A stretch of 64,000 nt of DNA, from positions 1,594,828 to 1,658,827 of the forward strand of contig JACDOX010000115.1 in NCBI GenBank assembly GCA_014549065.1. Direction: 5' to 3'. The position numbers and the translations under genes were made by a program. This stretch comes from Cardinalis cardinalis (lineage: Eukaryota > Chordata > Aves > Passeriformes > Cardinalidae). Positions 47,101 through 59,080 of this stretch are shown one piece after another; positions within the stretch are counted from its first letter, which is position 1, and every line of letters begins with the position of its first letter. The notes under the pieces were generated by a model that was not told where the DNA came from, made no database searches, and saw only the letters and a program-made list of their open reading frames with translations.

Positions 47101-49898
47101 AAGAAAAGGACTAAGCCACCAGGGTGCTGAGACCAGGGCGCTGTACACAGATCAGTACGATTTCATTGATTCCATATATTTGCCCATTTATTGTCCACTC
47201 CATCTGGCCTTATATCTGTGCTGTGAACTCTCCATCCTTTTGTTCTGGATTTGTGCTGAGTACAACGGGATCCACCCCTTGATTAAGATCCCCAAGGCTT
47301 TCTATAACAAAATATTTAAGAAGAGGAAGAGTAGTTGAAATTTATCTGTTACCAACAGTTATTATGGCTGGAGTGAAACTTTAATATAGAATTCAAACAG
47401 AGAAGTCTTTTATTTACAGACTATTCCTGTACTTTTTGTATATAAACATGTGCTTTACAGTGAATTGTTTATAATCTAAGTAGCTTTGNATCCATATTTG
47501 CTTCAGAGAAACAACAAATCAAGAAAAAATATGACCAGTACAGAAAGGTGGAAAGGTGTTTTTGTTATATACTGTATTTGAACTAAAGCCTGTATGATAG
47601 CTGCTATGCAGTACTCAAACATCCTGGCTGCAAGACAGAGAGGTCAGCATGCCTGTCCGTCTATTGATCTTACTTTATTTTTTTCTTTCTTTCCTGAGAA
47701 CCACTAAAGTCCTTAGATATTAGTAGAAAGGTGTAATGCAGGAGAAAAATGAGGTTGGATGAAACAAAGGCTTGATTCAGGGAAGTGTCATGAGAGAAGT
47801 TATATTTTTTCTGGTTAAAAGAAGGAATCTTATCAAGACTGTCTCTTTGATTTGCCCATACTATTTGAAGCAGATTCCTGGTATTTAATGAGCTGCTAAC
47901 ACAATGACAGCTATAATTTGGCTAATTGAAAGCGACAGGCAAGGATTCTTCCTCAAAGGNAGGAAAAACCCTACTCATTTCTCTTAATAGTTGGTTGGCC
48001 AGTCTGGATCTTCTCATCAGCACAATCTGGTGAAATACTTCTCCAGCTGGGTCAGTTTTCTGAGAGCACATCCTGGCCATGTGGCAAATTGTCATGCAGA
48101 GACCTGCAAGGCAGCGATGCCCTGACTGACTGCAACCCAGAGCTGTCTGGTGGAATTCTCTAAGGAGCAAGGGGTGTTAGATGCCTTGGGAGGCAACGAG
48201 TCCCCACCAGCTTGTCAATTCTGTACATCTNCTCTGATGAGTTTTTGTTACTCTCATTACTTAGGCCAGCAGGATTAGAAATGGCCCACGTGTGTATCTG
48301 TTCCAGTCACACCACTATGTGCTTCCTTTATGCTTTTATTGGGCAGTTTATTGTCACAGCTAGTAGAAAATCATCTCATCAGTTTAATCCCACTACCTCT
48401 TCCTAGCCTACCTTGTTTCACTGCTTCCCCTCCATACACACGTTCATTAATAATTTTTTTATGTTCCCATTATCTACTCACTCTAATTTAAAACTAAAAT
48501 TAAAATATGGTCAAAGCAGCTTTCTTTTCTTGCTTCTTCTTTCAAGCAATTATGTCAGCAAAGGAGGGTTCTCATTTTGCTGAGCTAAGTCAGAGTTGGG
48601 AGTTACTGGTCTGAGTTGTGCTCAGGCCTCTGCAGCTTAAACCAGGTACTTAACATCTCTCAGCGCCTCAGCCTTCTACCNGCAATGTGAAATGACAAAA
48701 AGCCCACCTGTTCTGACCTTTACCATATTGCTCTGGGGCACTTGCTGTAAGATCTTATGATGGAAGGTTTGCAGGGACATGAAATGCTTTTTTTTTCTGG
48801 GNGCTGCCAATGGATTAGCACTGCATTTTTTTGTAACCACTTATGTTTACACCAGTCAGTAAACAGTGTAACAAACAGCAAAGGGGAGTGATGGGAGCCA
48901 TTTTGTGTTCACACTGCAAGCTTGAAATGTGCGTGAAAACTAGTGATGGGGACCAAGCCACCTTGTGATANCATCCCACCCCTCAGTCCTGTGTAATTTT
49001 TAATCCTTCATCTCTGTGAGATATATCCATTACTTCTACCCAATTGTTCAGTTAATTTATGCTTTACTCTGATGCCTATCCATCACTTTGTCCTGTCACT
49101 TTGTCCTGACCACTTCTCCTACCAGGCCCCCACGTAGGTGAGCATTCCTCTCAGTCCCACTGCAGCACTACTGTGTCAAAGCAGTCCCTTCCCTGTCTGC
49201 TAGCAGATGCAAATGGTCAGTCAGACAACATGTAATAAGTTGAACTGTTCCAGTCCAAAGGAAATGAATGGCCCTAGGAACTCATAAGCATTCATAACTT
49301 ATCCAATTCAAGTAAATCTGTGTCTTAAACTCTCACAGAGCAGGATAACTTACCTGTACATTAGCATATCTATTCTTATGTGAATGTCTCTGGAAAAGGG
49401 AGCCAAATAAAATGCACTCTGTGTGTAACCTGGCTGCCATCAATCAAGTGTTGATTTTCAAGAAAACCCACACCTACACACCGTATTATAAAGCTGTGTA
49501 GTTACAAATTCAGGAGGTTGTCCCACAGTGTCAGTGAGACCTTACCAAGTTTGTGGTTTGATACCAATCAAATTTTCTTCAAAGAATCAGCACAGGAAGT
49601 TCTCCCCTCTCCCCAACAAAAGTGAGGAATAAATAAGCTCCCCCCTTCCTTCACTTGAGACTGGGAAGATAAGCTTATTTCCTCTCTCTCAATAGCTTTA
49701 GAGACTAAAGAACCTCATCAAGTTAAATAGAAAGGAAAGCAGCAGAAAGCACCACTACAGAGAATAACTCAGGGATTTCTTATATTACTCCANCCAGCAG
49801 TGCATAAAGAAAACCTACCTGAAATACTATAAATCACCTAACCAAAAAAGTGTATTGATTGCCTTTCCTTCAGCCTTCAGGTAATATTTAACATACAA
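44152..49898. other. Intergenic, one MIR-like remnant, otherwise nothing identified
   Basis: About 5.7 kb without a recognisable gene. An AT-rich block at 44605-44760 includes several TAAT/ATTA cores and looks like the kind of sequence often found in conserved enhancers, but this cannot be tested here. Confidence 0.5.
48630..48740 (-). repeat. MIR-like SINE remnant, reverse orientation
   Basis: GGTACTTAACATCTCTCAGC, GCCTCAGCCTTCTACC and GCAATGTGAAATGACA follow the order of the MIR reverse strand (tracking a TTACTTAACCTCTCTGAGCC / CTCAGTTTCCTCATCT pattern). Diverged. Confidence 0.5.
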
Positions 49899-49914
49899 AC
49901 ACACACACACACAC
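49899..49914 (+). repeat. (AC)8 microsatellite
   Basis: A run of alternating AC immediately before a GC-richer block. Confidence 0.85.
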
Positions 49915-49915
49915 C

Positions 49916-50371
49916 CTACCTTCCCCCATCGTCTGCTTCCTGGACTAAGAAGCCCTGCCAGGTCCCTTCATTCTCCCCAAACTCCATGAAGTTATGGCCA
50001 TGAGCTGTCGTGCTGAGCAGTTGCATCCCTCCCAGATCTGTGCATGCACCAACCATCACAGATCTGGCAGTGCTCTGCCCCATCAGACAGGAACGATACA
50101 GTGTCATATGATGCCACCACCGGCATCTTTTCCTGCTCCTGCTCCTCCCAGCACTCCAGGGAGAGCCCCCGATGGGGGAAAACTCAAAGTGCCTTGGGCT
50201 CAGCTCCTGAGGCCACTGCTCATCTCTTCTGCTGGAATCCTGGATTTGCACCATGGCTGTGCACTTCAGCTCAGCATCACCACCACACATGGCCAGGTGC
50301 CCAAAGTGCTGACCAAAACTAGACATGCAAATTATTAAAACCACCACTGCTGCCACCAGAGCGCTGTACAA
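49916..50371 (-). other. Unexplained open frame of 151 codons
   Basis: A minus-strand frame from ATG to stop that begins with a hydrophobic stretch (ALVAAVVVLIICM) and then shows no recognisable domain. A 114-codon frame is open on the other strand. The block is GC-richer than its surroundings. It may be an unrecognised repeat or chance; I do not call a gene. Confidence 0.2.
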
Positions 50372-52248
50372 AAATTCTTGTTTTCAATATGACAAGTGAC
50401 TGAAGTACCACCTCCCTTCAAAATAAAAAGGATATTGAAAATAGAGATTGACTAGTTCAAACCATGTGTAATAGGGGATGAGGCCTCTGCCAAATCAATT
50501 GTGAGTTTAAGTAAGCTCAGACTTGATAACTAATTACTATTATGTCTGGGATGTCTGTTTCGTGGTCTCTGCCAAATATCAAGTATTGACCTTGAAGAGA
50601 CTCCCAGTGTAGAGCTAGCAATATCTCTAAAGCAACTACCACTGAACCAAGCCCGCAGATTTCACTCTAGGCTCAGGAAATATCTTGGGTGTATTTTCAT
50701 GACAGCTTAAGCTGGTCTAACTCAGAGCTGGAACAAGCACAGGTCCAACCAGGTACTTGCTTTGCCCTGACACAATGTTTGTCTCATGATGAGAACAATT
50801 GAAAGAGCAAACCAGAAAATCAACAGACACAAATCTGAAATTACCAAGTTGGAAAAAAAAATCCTGTAACTTTTTCCTCACTCAACTGCCTGAACTAATT
50901 TGCAGTAGAGAGAGAAAAATGCCAGCAGCAGACACTTTTGTCCAGCAGCCTTACAGAGCTGAGGTACATGAACAGGTCAGACACAGGAGCAGAGCTCAGG
51001 CTTCTCTCCTGAGCACTGGAAATCACTGGCACCTTTTTTTGTCCTATGCTTTCTTCTTGACCTTCCTTTCTTTCACAGCCTTTCCATTTTGTCTCCTTCA
51101 GTGTGGCTAACACCTGGCTGTTTTGCATTTTTCTTTTTCTGGCTGTTCTCTGTAACTGCCTCCTGTAAGTGATTCGACCTGCTTTCCTGTCAGCTACTTT
51201 TCCCTTTAGTGAGGTCTGGAATTTGGAAGTTGGAAAGACTTTTCTGTATGCTAAAGACAGCATGAGCCTAAAAGGCAGCATTTCCCACCAAAAATATTTG
51301 TGTCCGTTATACCTGTACAATAAACAGTATCTGGAATTGGCTTGTTTCATGGACTTTGCAGAAGGACAGGGGTTCTGACACACAGAATGATGATACAAAG
51401 ATTGGTGCAGGGTCTATTTATTTCAACTGTTCTTATTTTATTAGCTGTTCCTTGATGACACCTATGCGGGTCATCTTTGTAAGATTCTTGGCACAGAAAG
51501 CTACATCTATAAAAGCAAGCAGTGCCCAATACTTACTTTGTGGGTGTATATGCAAGCTCTGCTTGAGATTATACTCCCCGTGTTCCAAGTCTTACTTGTA
51601 CAACAGCAATTCTGCACCCTTATAGACACGTAAATGGGCTCTTAAGAAGACACAAGTATAATTTGTAGCCANCCTCAAGACATGAATTCCCTCCCACCAT
51701 TTGGAAATGTGTTATCAAGCTGCATTAGGTTTCAAAACGATTTTTATGCGCAGAACAAAATTGTGTTGAGGCATCAATTGCAAGCTAAAAAAAAAAATCG
51801 CAATGTTTGTTTCTGTTCATGCCCTGGTCAGCAGTAAGAAGGTAATGCTGTAGTTTTCAGAAACCATCAAGAATTTCATCACAACCAAGGCATCCCTACA
51901 AATCATTTCAGCTTTGACAAGACAACATTTTTCAATGCAAATTCATTTTGTTGGATGTTCTTGTGGGTTCCAATCATCTCACTTCCACTTTACCATCCTT
52001 TTTAAATGGCTACAGTGCAGTAAAATGGATCTTCACGTTGAGTGTCAACAGGGTTGGGCAATAGGTGTTGGGAATAATTCCTAACAAATTGTCCTGCTTC
52101 TGCTGTGTCCCTAATGAAACAGTTTGAAAGAGGATTTATTGCAAATAATATCGTTTATGATAACAGTACTTTTCAAGTCTGACACCATTCACTAATTCAC
52201 ACTGAATTAAATGCAGGATAATTTTCAAAAAAAACTTTGCTTTTTTGC
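50372..52248. other. Intergenic, nothing identified
   Basis: No exon or repeat was recognised. Minus-strand frames around 50.9-51.4 kb are Lys/Arg-rich and have no family resemblance. Confidence 0.55.
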
Positions 52249-52302
52249 TTCCTTTCTTCCTTTCTTCCTTTCTTCCTTTCTTCCTTTCTTCCTTTCTTCC
52301 TT
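52249..52302 (+). repeat. (CTTTCTTC)n pyrimidine repeat
   Basis: Six to seven CTTTCTTC-type units, all pyrimidine on the + strand, followed by T- and GTTT-rich sequence to about 52400. Open frames through it are low-complexity artefacts. Confidence 0.9.
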
Positions 52303-52974
52303 TTTTTTTCCTGTTTGTTTGTGTTTTGGATTTTTTGTTTGTTTGTTTAGGTTCGGTGGTGGGTTTTTTATTATTTGGTTTGTTTGGGGTTTTTTTTGTT
52401 AAAGTCAAAGATTCTGACTGTTCTGGTGATATTTAAAAGGGCAGATACTGCTTAGGGATAAATCTATCTAGTTGGGTGCCTAAATGTGTTGTATCACATT
52501 ATCTCATTGGCAAAGTTCCTGATCTGCAGGAGTTTTAATCTGCAACTAACTGCACACTGTGGACCAATTCTGCCAATCTTCTCAGGCTAAAGCTTTGAGG
52601 TGGCCACAGGAGAGACAAGACTGTGGGAAACAAGGTATTAGATGCTGCCTTCTGGGTCTGACAGCCAACAAGTTAACCACTGCTNTTCTGGTGATGTTGC
52701 ATGGCAGGATAAGCATGTGTTCCTCAGATACGGTATCAAGGTTTTTCAGCCTGCAGGTCTTTTTATTGCAAGGCACTGTTTTCAGCCAGGAGAAAACAAG
52801 AGGACTGACAGTGCTAAAACGTGTACTGGGTACACCCACCGTGGCAGTGGCAATGCTGCATGGTGGTGGGTCAGTGTTTGGCTAACCAGAGGCAATGAGG
52901 TGGAGATTCATTTCTCACTTCCGTCATAATGCCCTCCCGTTTTCCTGCCTGAGGAGATCTGCCCAAGCATTAGG

Positions 52975-53045
52975 TCCATTTCACAGACAGGAAGATGAGA
53001 CAAGGGAGGGTTGGTGCCACAGCCCGAGACAGGCTGTGCAACTCA
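52975..53045 (+). repeat. MIR-like SINE remnant
   Basis: CCATTTCACAGACAGGAAGA followed by TGAGACAAGGGAGGGTTGGT and GCCACAGCCCGAGACAGG tracks the MIR 3' pattern (CCATTTTACAGATGAGGAAA, then CTGAGGCACAGAGAGG). Short and diverged. Confidence 0.5.
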
Positions 53046-54659
53046 CTCTGCTTCCTTGAGAGCACACAGGCTCCCCTGAGGCTTCACCTCCCACTGCCCC
53101 ACCAGGTCTTTGGACTATAGTTTAACCCTCAAACATTTTACAGGACTTCTAAGTAACCGTTCCTACTCCTCAGCACAATTCCAGTTCACATACTCTTCTT
53201 TAATCTGTTCATCATTAAAGATCCCTTCCTCCAGAAACTTCCTAATTTCCTTGTTCTTGTCCTCTCCCATTGCTCCCTCCAGCCATCACTTCTGAAGACA
53301 GAATTGCTGAAGAGATTGCATCCACTGGGACTGAATTCCTAAATGATGAGGCTTAACCACGTTTGTTTCAATTTCTATACCTTGAAAAAGAACGCACTAA
53401 TTTCCCACTGGTCTCCCAGGAGAAGGTTAAGATCAAGTAAACAATGTTTGAAAAGCTTTTTGCAGATGGCAAAAGGAGTCCAAGTATTTCCAGAGATCTA
53501 GTGAGAGGAAACATCTTGTTAAGCTGCACGTCTCAAATCTCAAATAACAATTATTATTATTTTTTCTCTTATGGTTACAGGCTTATTTAAAGGCAAAAAT
53601 AATGTTCAGATTCTTTGGCACGTGCTGTTTGAAATTCATGTCTCTGTCATATTCTTTCAGCTTTCCTCTTGTGCTCGTTACTATGCTCTCTAAGTGCTTA
53701 AAAAACATGAGCTCCTAGGACAGTACAGTTTTTAAATTACTCAGAATGTGATGTTCAGAGGAATTGAGGGATCTGGGAACTCCTTGGAATTCATTAGATG
53801 CCAGATTTAAACAATATGTCCAAGCTAGATTTTCACATTTCGAAGATTATTCTTAAACATATTTAAACAGAGCATTCAGGACTGAGGAAGGGCAATCCCC
53901 AGAGACTCTTTAAAACAGGAAATGTAGAAAAAGAAAGAATTGGGCAGAATTATGTTGCAACTGGCTTCTGACACTGATTAGTAATTAAACTGGTAGAAAA
54001 TGAAACTCTTGAAATTATTTAAAATGCATGCACAGAGCATCCTTTCCCAAGGAGCTGGAGTGCCTTTTTAAGGATCCTGCAAAAAGCTGCAATGGTAATT
54101 CATTTGATTTAACTGATTTTGCCACTTTTCTCTGGGAGGTGATAAAGCAGGTTTGTCAAGACAGATAAGGGTGCTGTATTGTGGACTGTGTGCTCACAAC
54201 GTTTTCCAGTTTCTATCATCAGGGCTTTCTCAACTTCAGGTGTACTCAAAGCATTACAGATTGCAATTCTTTCAGTGTCTCAAAGTGCATCAGGAACATT
54301 AAAGATAGAGAAAGCCACGTGTCCCGAAGAGAGGATTTCTTAATTACTGTTTTATTATGTATCTTATTATTTCCTAGAGGCTTTGATCAATGCTTTGGCC
54401 ACTGCACAAACACAGAGGAAGTCTCTGTCACAGCCAGGTGAGTTTATCACCAAAATTGAATGCAGAAGTACAGCATAGAAGAAAAGGAGGTTCTTGAATG
54501 GCGACTGGAGGCAAACCCAGTAGTCCACATTGTCCTGGAGGCAGTCTGATTTCTATGTGTGATGTCTTCCCTTGCATTGGGCAATATTGGGACCTCTGCA
54601 GGAAAGTCACTGAGCAACCTCATTTGGTCAGTGTTGCAAGAGGAAAATAGATGGCTGGA

Positions 54660-54725
54660 ACAGGAGGCACCAAGAGATTTGGCACAAGTCACAGCAAGAA
54701 AGCATCATTTGGGCCAAGAACAGAT
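54660..54725 (+). repeat. Possible MIR-like SINE remnant
   Basis: GAGGCACCAAGAGATTTGGC then ACAAGTCACAGCAAG resembles the middle of a MIR 3' half. Weak on its own. Confidence 0.3.
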
Positions 54726-57700
54726 TTATTAAGGGAATGGATTTCAAAGCCCATCAAAAGGCTTTTGAAGCTCATTGATATCCAATGGCAAGTATTTAAG
54801 AAAGAACAGCAATTGTGTATAAAATGGCCCAGAGAGAAGAAAACATGGNATAAATGCAGAAAAATCTTGAAATTGCTCAATTGAGAAGAAGATGCTAAGA
54901 AGTTTATTGACTGAAAAGTTTTTAAATTTAATAATTAAAAACCAGCCTATTGGCAATAATTCCTCAAGTAGGCTTTTTATTCTTCAGAGCCTGCAATACT
55001 TCACAGTTGTCTGGAAAAGTAAGGGTATTCCTCTTTTAAACTCTGATTGCTCTTTCAATACATGCTAGAGAAAGCTAGGCATCACTAAACTATGATTTGA
55101 AGAGTTCGTAGATGATTGTGGATCATAATTATATCCTGTTTAAAACATCCCTTGAGGTAGGGATGGAACAGGGTAATTTGTGACCCTTCCCTTATCTTCA
55201 ATTACTAATGACAGCCTGAACTGATGAACAAAAAAAAAAAGGGGTAAGGCTTTGTGTTTCAGCCACATNAAATACCTCTCTTTGCTAAACAAATCACAAG
55301 CATCACCCACTGTTACTTTCAAGTTCAAGGTAAGCATGTGCTGGAGTGCCCTTGCTGAACCAGAGTGGGAATGAGGTGAGCACCCACTCACCTCGGGGGT
55401 ACAGAAGATACCCTGTATTCCCCACTTAGAAATTGCTCTTCTTCCTTATGGAAAAGAAACACAGCTGCTCCTGAGCCTGGGCACCACTGCCATAATAGCC
55501 AAACCACCCAGCCAGGGGAGAGCCTTGTGATGGGAGGCTGTGATGGCCCAGGGGGTGAGGCTGAAGCCTGGCTGAGCTGAGGGCACTGCGCTGGTAACTG
55601 CAGGCACCCAAGCTGCTCTTAGCGCCCAGACATGCTTTAGATATTTTCTGTACTGCAGTCCCCTACTTCAGCTTTGCTTGGGATTTGAGATGTTGACACT
55701 AAATAGCAAACCTGATGCCTTGGACNATTAAAAACTACCAAAGTGGGCCTATTAATTTCAGTAGGAAGCAGAGATTATGTAGGGTCCTTTTTTCTTCTGT
55801 AGGAGGTATCCACTCAGCTATTTATTGAATTATTTATTTTTTCCAGAGTAAATTTTATGATTTTTTTTTCAGATTGTAAGACATCCTGCTTATATGCTAT
55901 AGTCCTAATAAATACAGATCAGACTTAAAGAGCTTCCATAAACATCATTGTTTTGAGGCAACCTACTCATTCTTCAGAAGTGGAAAGCCAGAAACACCTC
56001 CAGAATGAAACACCCACACATGGAGAGATTTCCAATTCCTTCTTTTATTCCCAAGATGTTGCCAAATGGAGAACTCCTGCTTTACAAGCAGGGGTTCACA
56101 GCTGAACTGAATACTGGACACCCCCAAAGAGCAAACAGGAAAATTCTCAAGGGCAATTGAACTATGGGCACCTCAAAATAAATACATGTATTGTGGGAGA
56201 GAGCATGAGGAAAGTGAAGGTTGCTTCTTTGNTTTTTCTTATTTTCACAACCTACTGTATCATAACTGAATATCAGTGTGTAACACCTCCTCTGGTGAGC
56301 ACTCCTGCACCGTTTTCAGGTTAATGCACGCAGTGGATATAAACAAACAGCAACAGTATACCGAGTTGTGCTGAGGCTTGAAGATTTTTTTAACAGTGAT
56401 GATGTGTGCCCTGAGGAAAAAAAAGTGGTGTGGAGCTGAAGATGAACAAGAAGCAGCAGACAACCACCTCACACCTCCAGTAGCACTGGGCTATGCAGCT
56501 GGGGTGGTCATTTTTCCACCAGACCCGGTCTCATCCATAGGCTCATGACAGGAACTCCCACCCCAGAGGAAGATCTCTCCTTTTGCCCTTCAGCTGGACT
56601 TCCTGGCAAAGACTTACAGGGTCCCAGCTTTGTCCATTTGTCACTGGCAGTTGCAGCTACAATTCCTCTTCTGAGGGCTTCAGTGAGGCATAGGCACGAG
56701 GGGGGTTCCCTGTCTGCAGGTGAGATGNTAAGCAAGGTTTGAGCTACGTAGAGTACACGCTCTGAGCACTGTCGGCGATGGCTTTGCACAGTGACGGCAA
56801 GAGCTGTGTGTCTAATTTGGGCAGCAGCAGATGGATCATTTAAGACAGAAAGAGACTGGCACTACCAGCAGAGCAAAGGGATAACGTGTTCCTTCTGCAG
56901 CACAAATCTCACAAGTGACTCATGACTCTTCTACAGCTCACGCTGGCATCCCTTGGTCTTTGTGACTATAACTGCACATTTTAAAGGTCAGGACGTAGTG
57001 CTTTCTCCCTCGTACCTTGGAATCCATACAGGTGAGGGTTTTGCTCTGAAGAATCTCTAGTGTACATGGTGGTTTCCATATGGTTTGATCAGCAGGTTGC
57101 TCTTCTCCTTCTGGCCCAAGCANAGAGCATATGAAATAATCTAGCCAATAAACCTCTCAGTTTGATTCCTGGGTGCTCATTGCATACATAATTATCATAT
57201 ACATGACTAATATCAGGCAGCCCTGGTGCCTGAGCCACACCCACATTCCTTCTGCCAACCCTCATTTCAGAACAGATTTCAATTAACTTTCATCAGATGT
57301 TTAAGGTGGCCTAAGTCTTTTCTTCTTTGTGTAGGTGTTTATATTTCAGTGCTTTATACTTAAGGATGTACTTCACTGCTAACTAGAACAGAGACTGGTT
57401 TGGGCATGCGCTTAAATGGTCTTTGGACTCCTGGTCTTATTTAGGTGTTATTTCCTCTGACAGCAAAGACCTGGCATTAACAGAGCTGTGTGTGCAGGCC
57501 GCTCATGTTCATGAGTTAGTGTGCTATAGCTTGTGAAAGCACACACTGATGGTTCACCTGTACCAACCTGGAATCACAGGCATTTCACCACTGTCCTCGC
57601 TGAAATATTAGAAAGCCTGAAGCTGAATGGTGTTGAAAAGCCCATTGCTTTCTTGCCCAAAATGGAATTGTCATCTAGATTGGGTAGTGGCTTTCTGTGC

Positions 57701-59004
57701 AAATTCCAGTTTTGGGTACAAGGTATCCTGGTACTGCACAGTTTATACCAGCCTTAACTCAGGGGGATTCAAATCAGTGCAGGCTGGGCTCAGTGATGGT
57801 AAAATCCCATGCAGAGTTACAGTCAGTGCAAGTAAATCACTGGCCAGAAAGAAGACCCAAAAGATATGAAAATACCAGTGCTTCTGCACATTTAACTTTC
57901 CTGAAATTCTCTTGATAACTTTACAAGGAAAAATGAAACCAATACAGATGGCCATGTGTTTCACAGGCTGGAACACTGCACTGAAGTTGAAATAGGCCCC
58001 CCTATTTTAGCAGCTTGGTAATGTTTCCATCTTTCACAGGTTTCTGAGCTGGATCCAGCTGAAAAGAGCAATAACTCACCTTTGACAGTTATGTAAAAGG
58101 TAGACTGCAGCCTCAGTTCAGCTTCCCTTGAACAGGGAGTTGAAGCTTGCAAGCATGTTTCATAACAGTACCTTTATTGGCAAGCTTGCCAAACAGGCCT
58201 GGGATAGGTGACCTTTGCAAATGAATAACCAACAACTTTGACTTTAGAAATAGTCTTTCATAATGAAGCTGATCCTGGGAAAACACCCTCTGCTTACACT
58301 GACCTTTTTTTCAGTAACTTTAAATCCAAAATTATGTTTAAATAATTTAAAATGTGCTTTAAATTGTATGTTTATTCCTACACTGAATGCTAACATAATT
58401 AGCACTATGGGTCATCTTCTGCATTTAACTACTCATATTGAATATAAGGTCCTAAATGTCTTTAATATGCACATCTTCACTGCAGACATGCATATTAAAA
58501 AAAGCACTTTTTAAAACCTATCTTCAGTTTTCAAACAAAAGCTTGCTCAACTCCTGCTGAAATAGTTTGAAAGAATAAACCAGCTTGAATATTCAAAATC
58601 CACCTCAGCAATAAGAATTAAAAATCAAGTAATAACAATCTATCAATTTGACAGGCTTTATTCTTAGTGAATTTCGAGTTGTCACATTCTCAAGGCTTTT
58701 TCTTCCAGATCCCAGGGCTAAAAGGTAACTACCTCCAATTTAACAAAAGGTAAGTTACACAAAAAATGCCAGCTGTCATGAGATAAAGGACAAATCATGA
58801 GTCAGCAAAATCATTCCAGAGCTTTATCAAGGAACTCATCTTTTCTTCCGAGTTGTTTTCTTTTGTGTGACATTTGTCTGACATNGCCTGAAATTATTTC
58901 CTTACACCTTGGGAGTTTGTCTGGGAGACCTGACAATATTACTGACAGTGGATTAAACACATCTGCAAACTTGGTATAAAGAAGCAATTGATCATCCTAC
59001 AGTC

Positions 59005-59080
59005 TGGGAAAGGAGAAGAAAGGAAATAAAGAGGGGGAAAGGGAAGAAAGGAAATAAAGGAGGAAAGGANGATAGGAAGA
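59005..59080 (+). repeat. Purine-rich GGAAA tract
   Basis: About 75 bp composed almost only of A and G, with repeated GAAAGGAAATAAAG blocks about 25-30 bp apart. Low-complexity sequence. Confidence 0.8.

Larger units (their letters stand above)
52400..58999. other. Intergenic, two possible MIR-like remnants, otherwise nothing identified
   Basis: No gene was recognised. Short A or T runs are common. Small open frames have no identifiable content. Confidence 0.5.

Noticed and set aside
52202..52436. Open frames with runs of FFLSSFLP
   Set aside because: Translation of the pyrimidine simple repeat.
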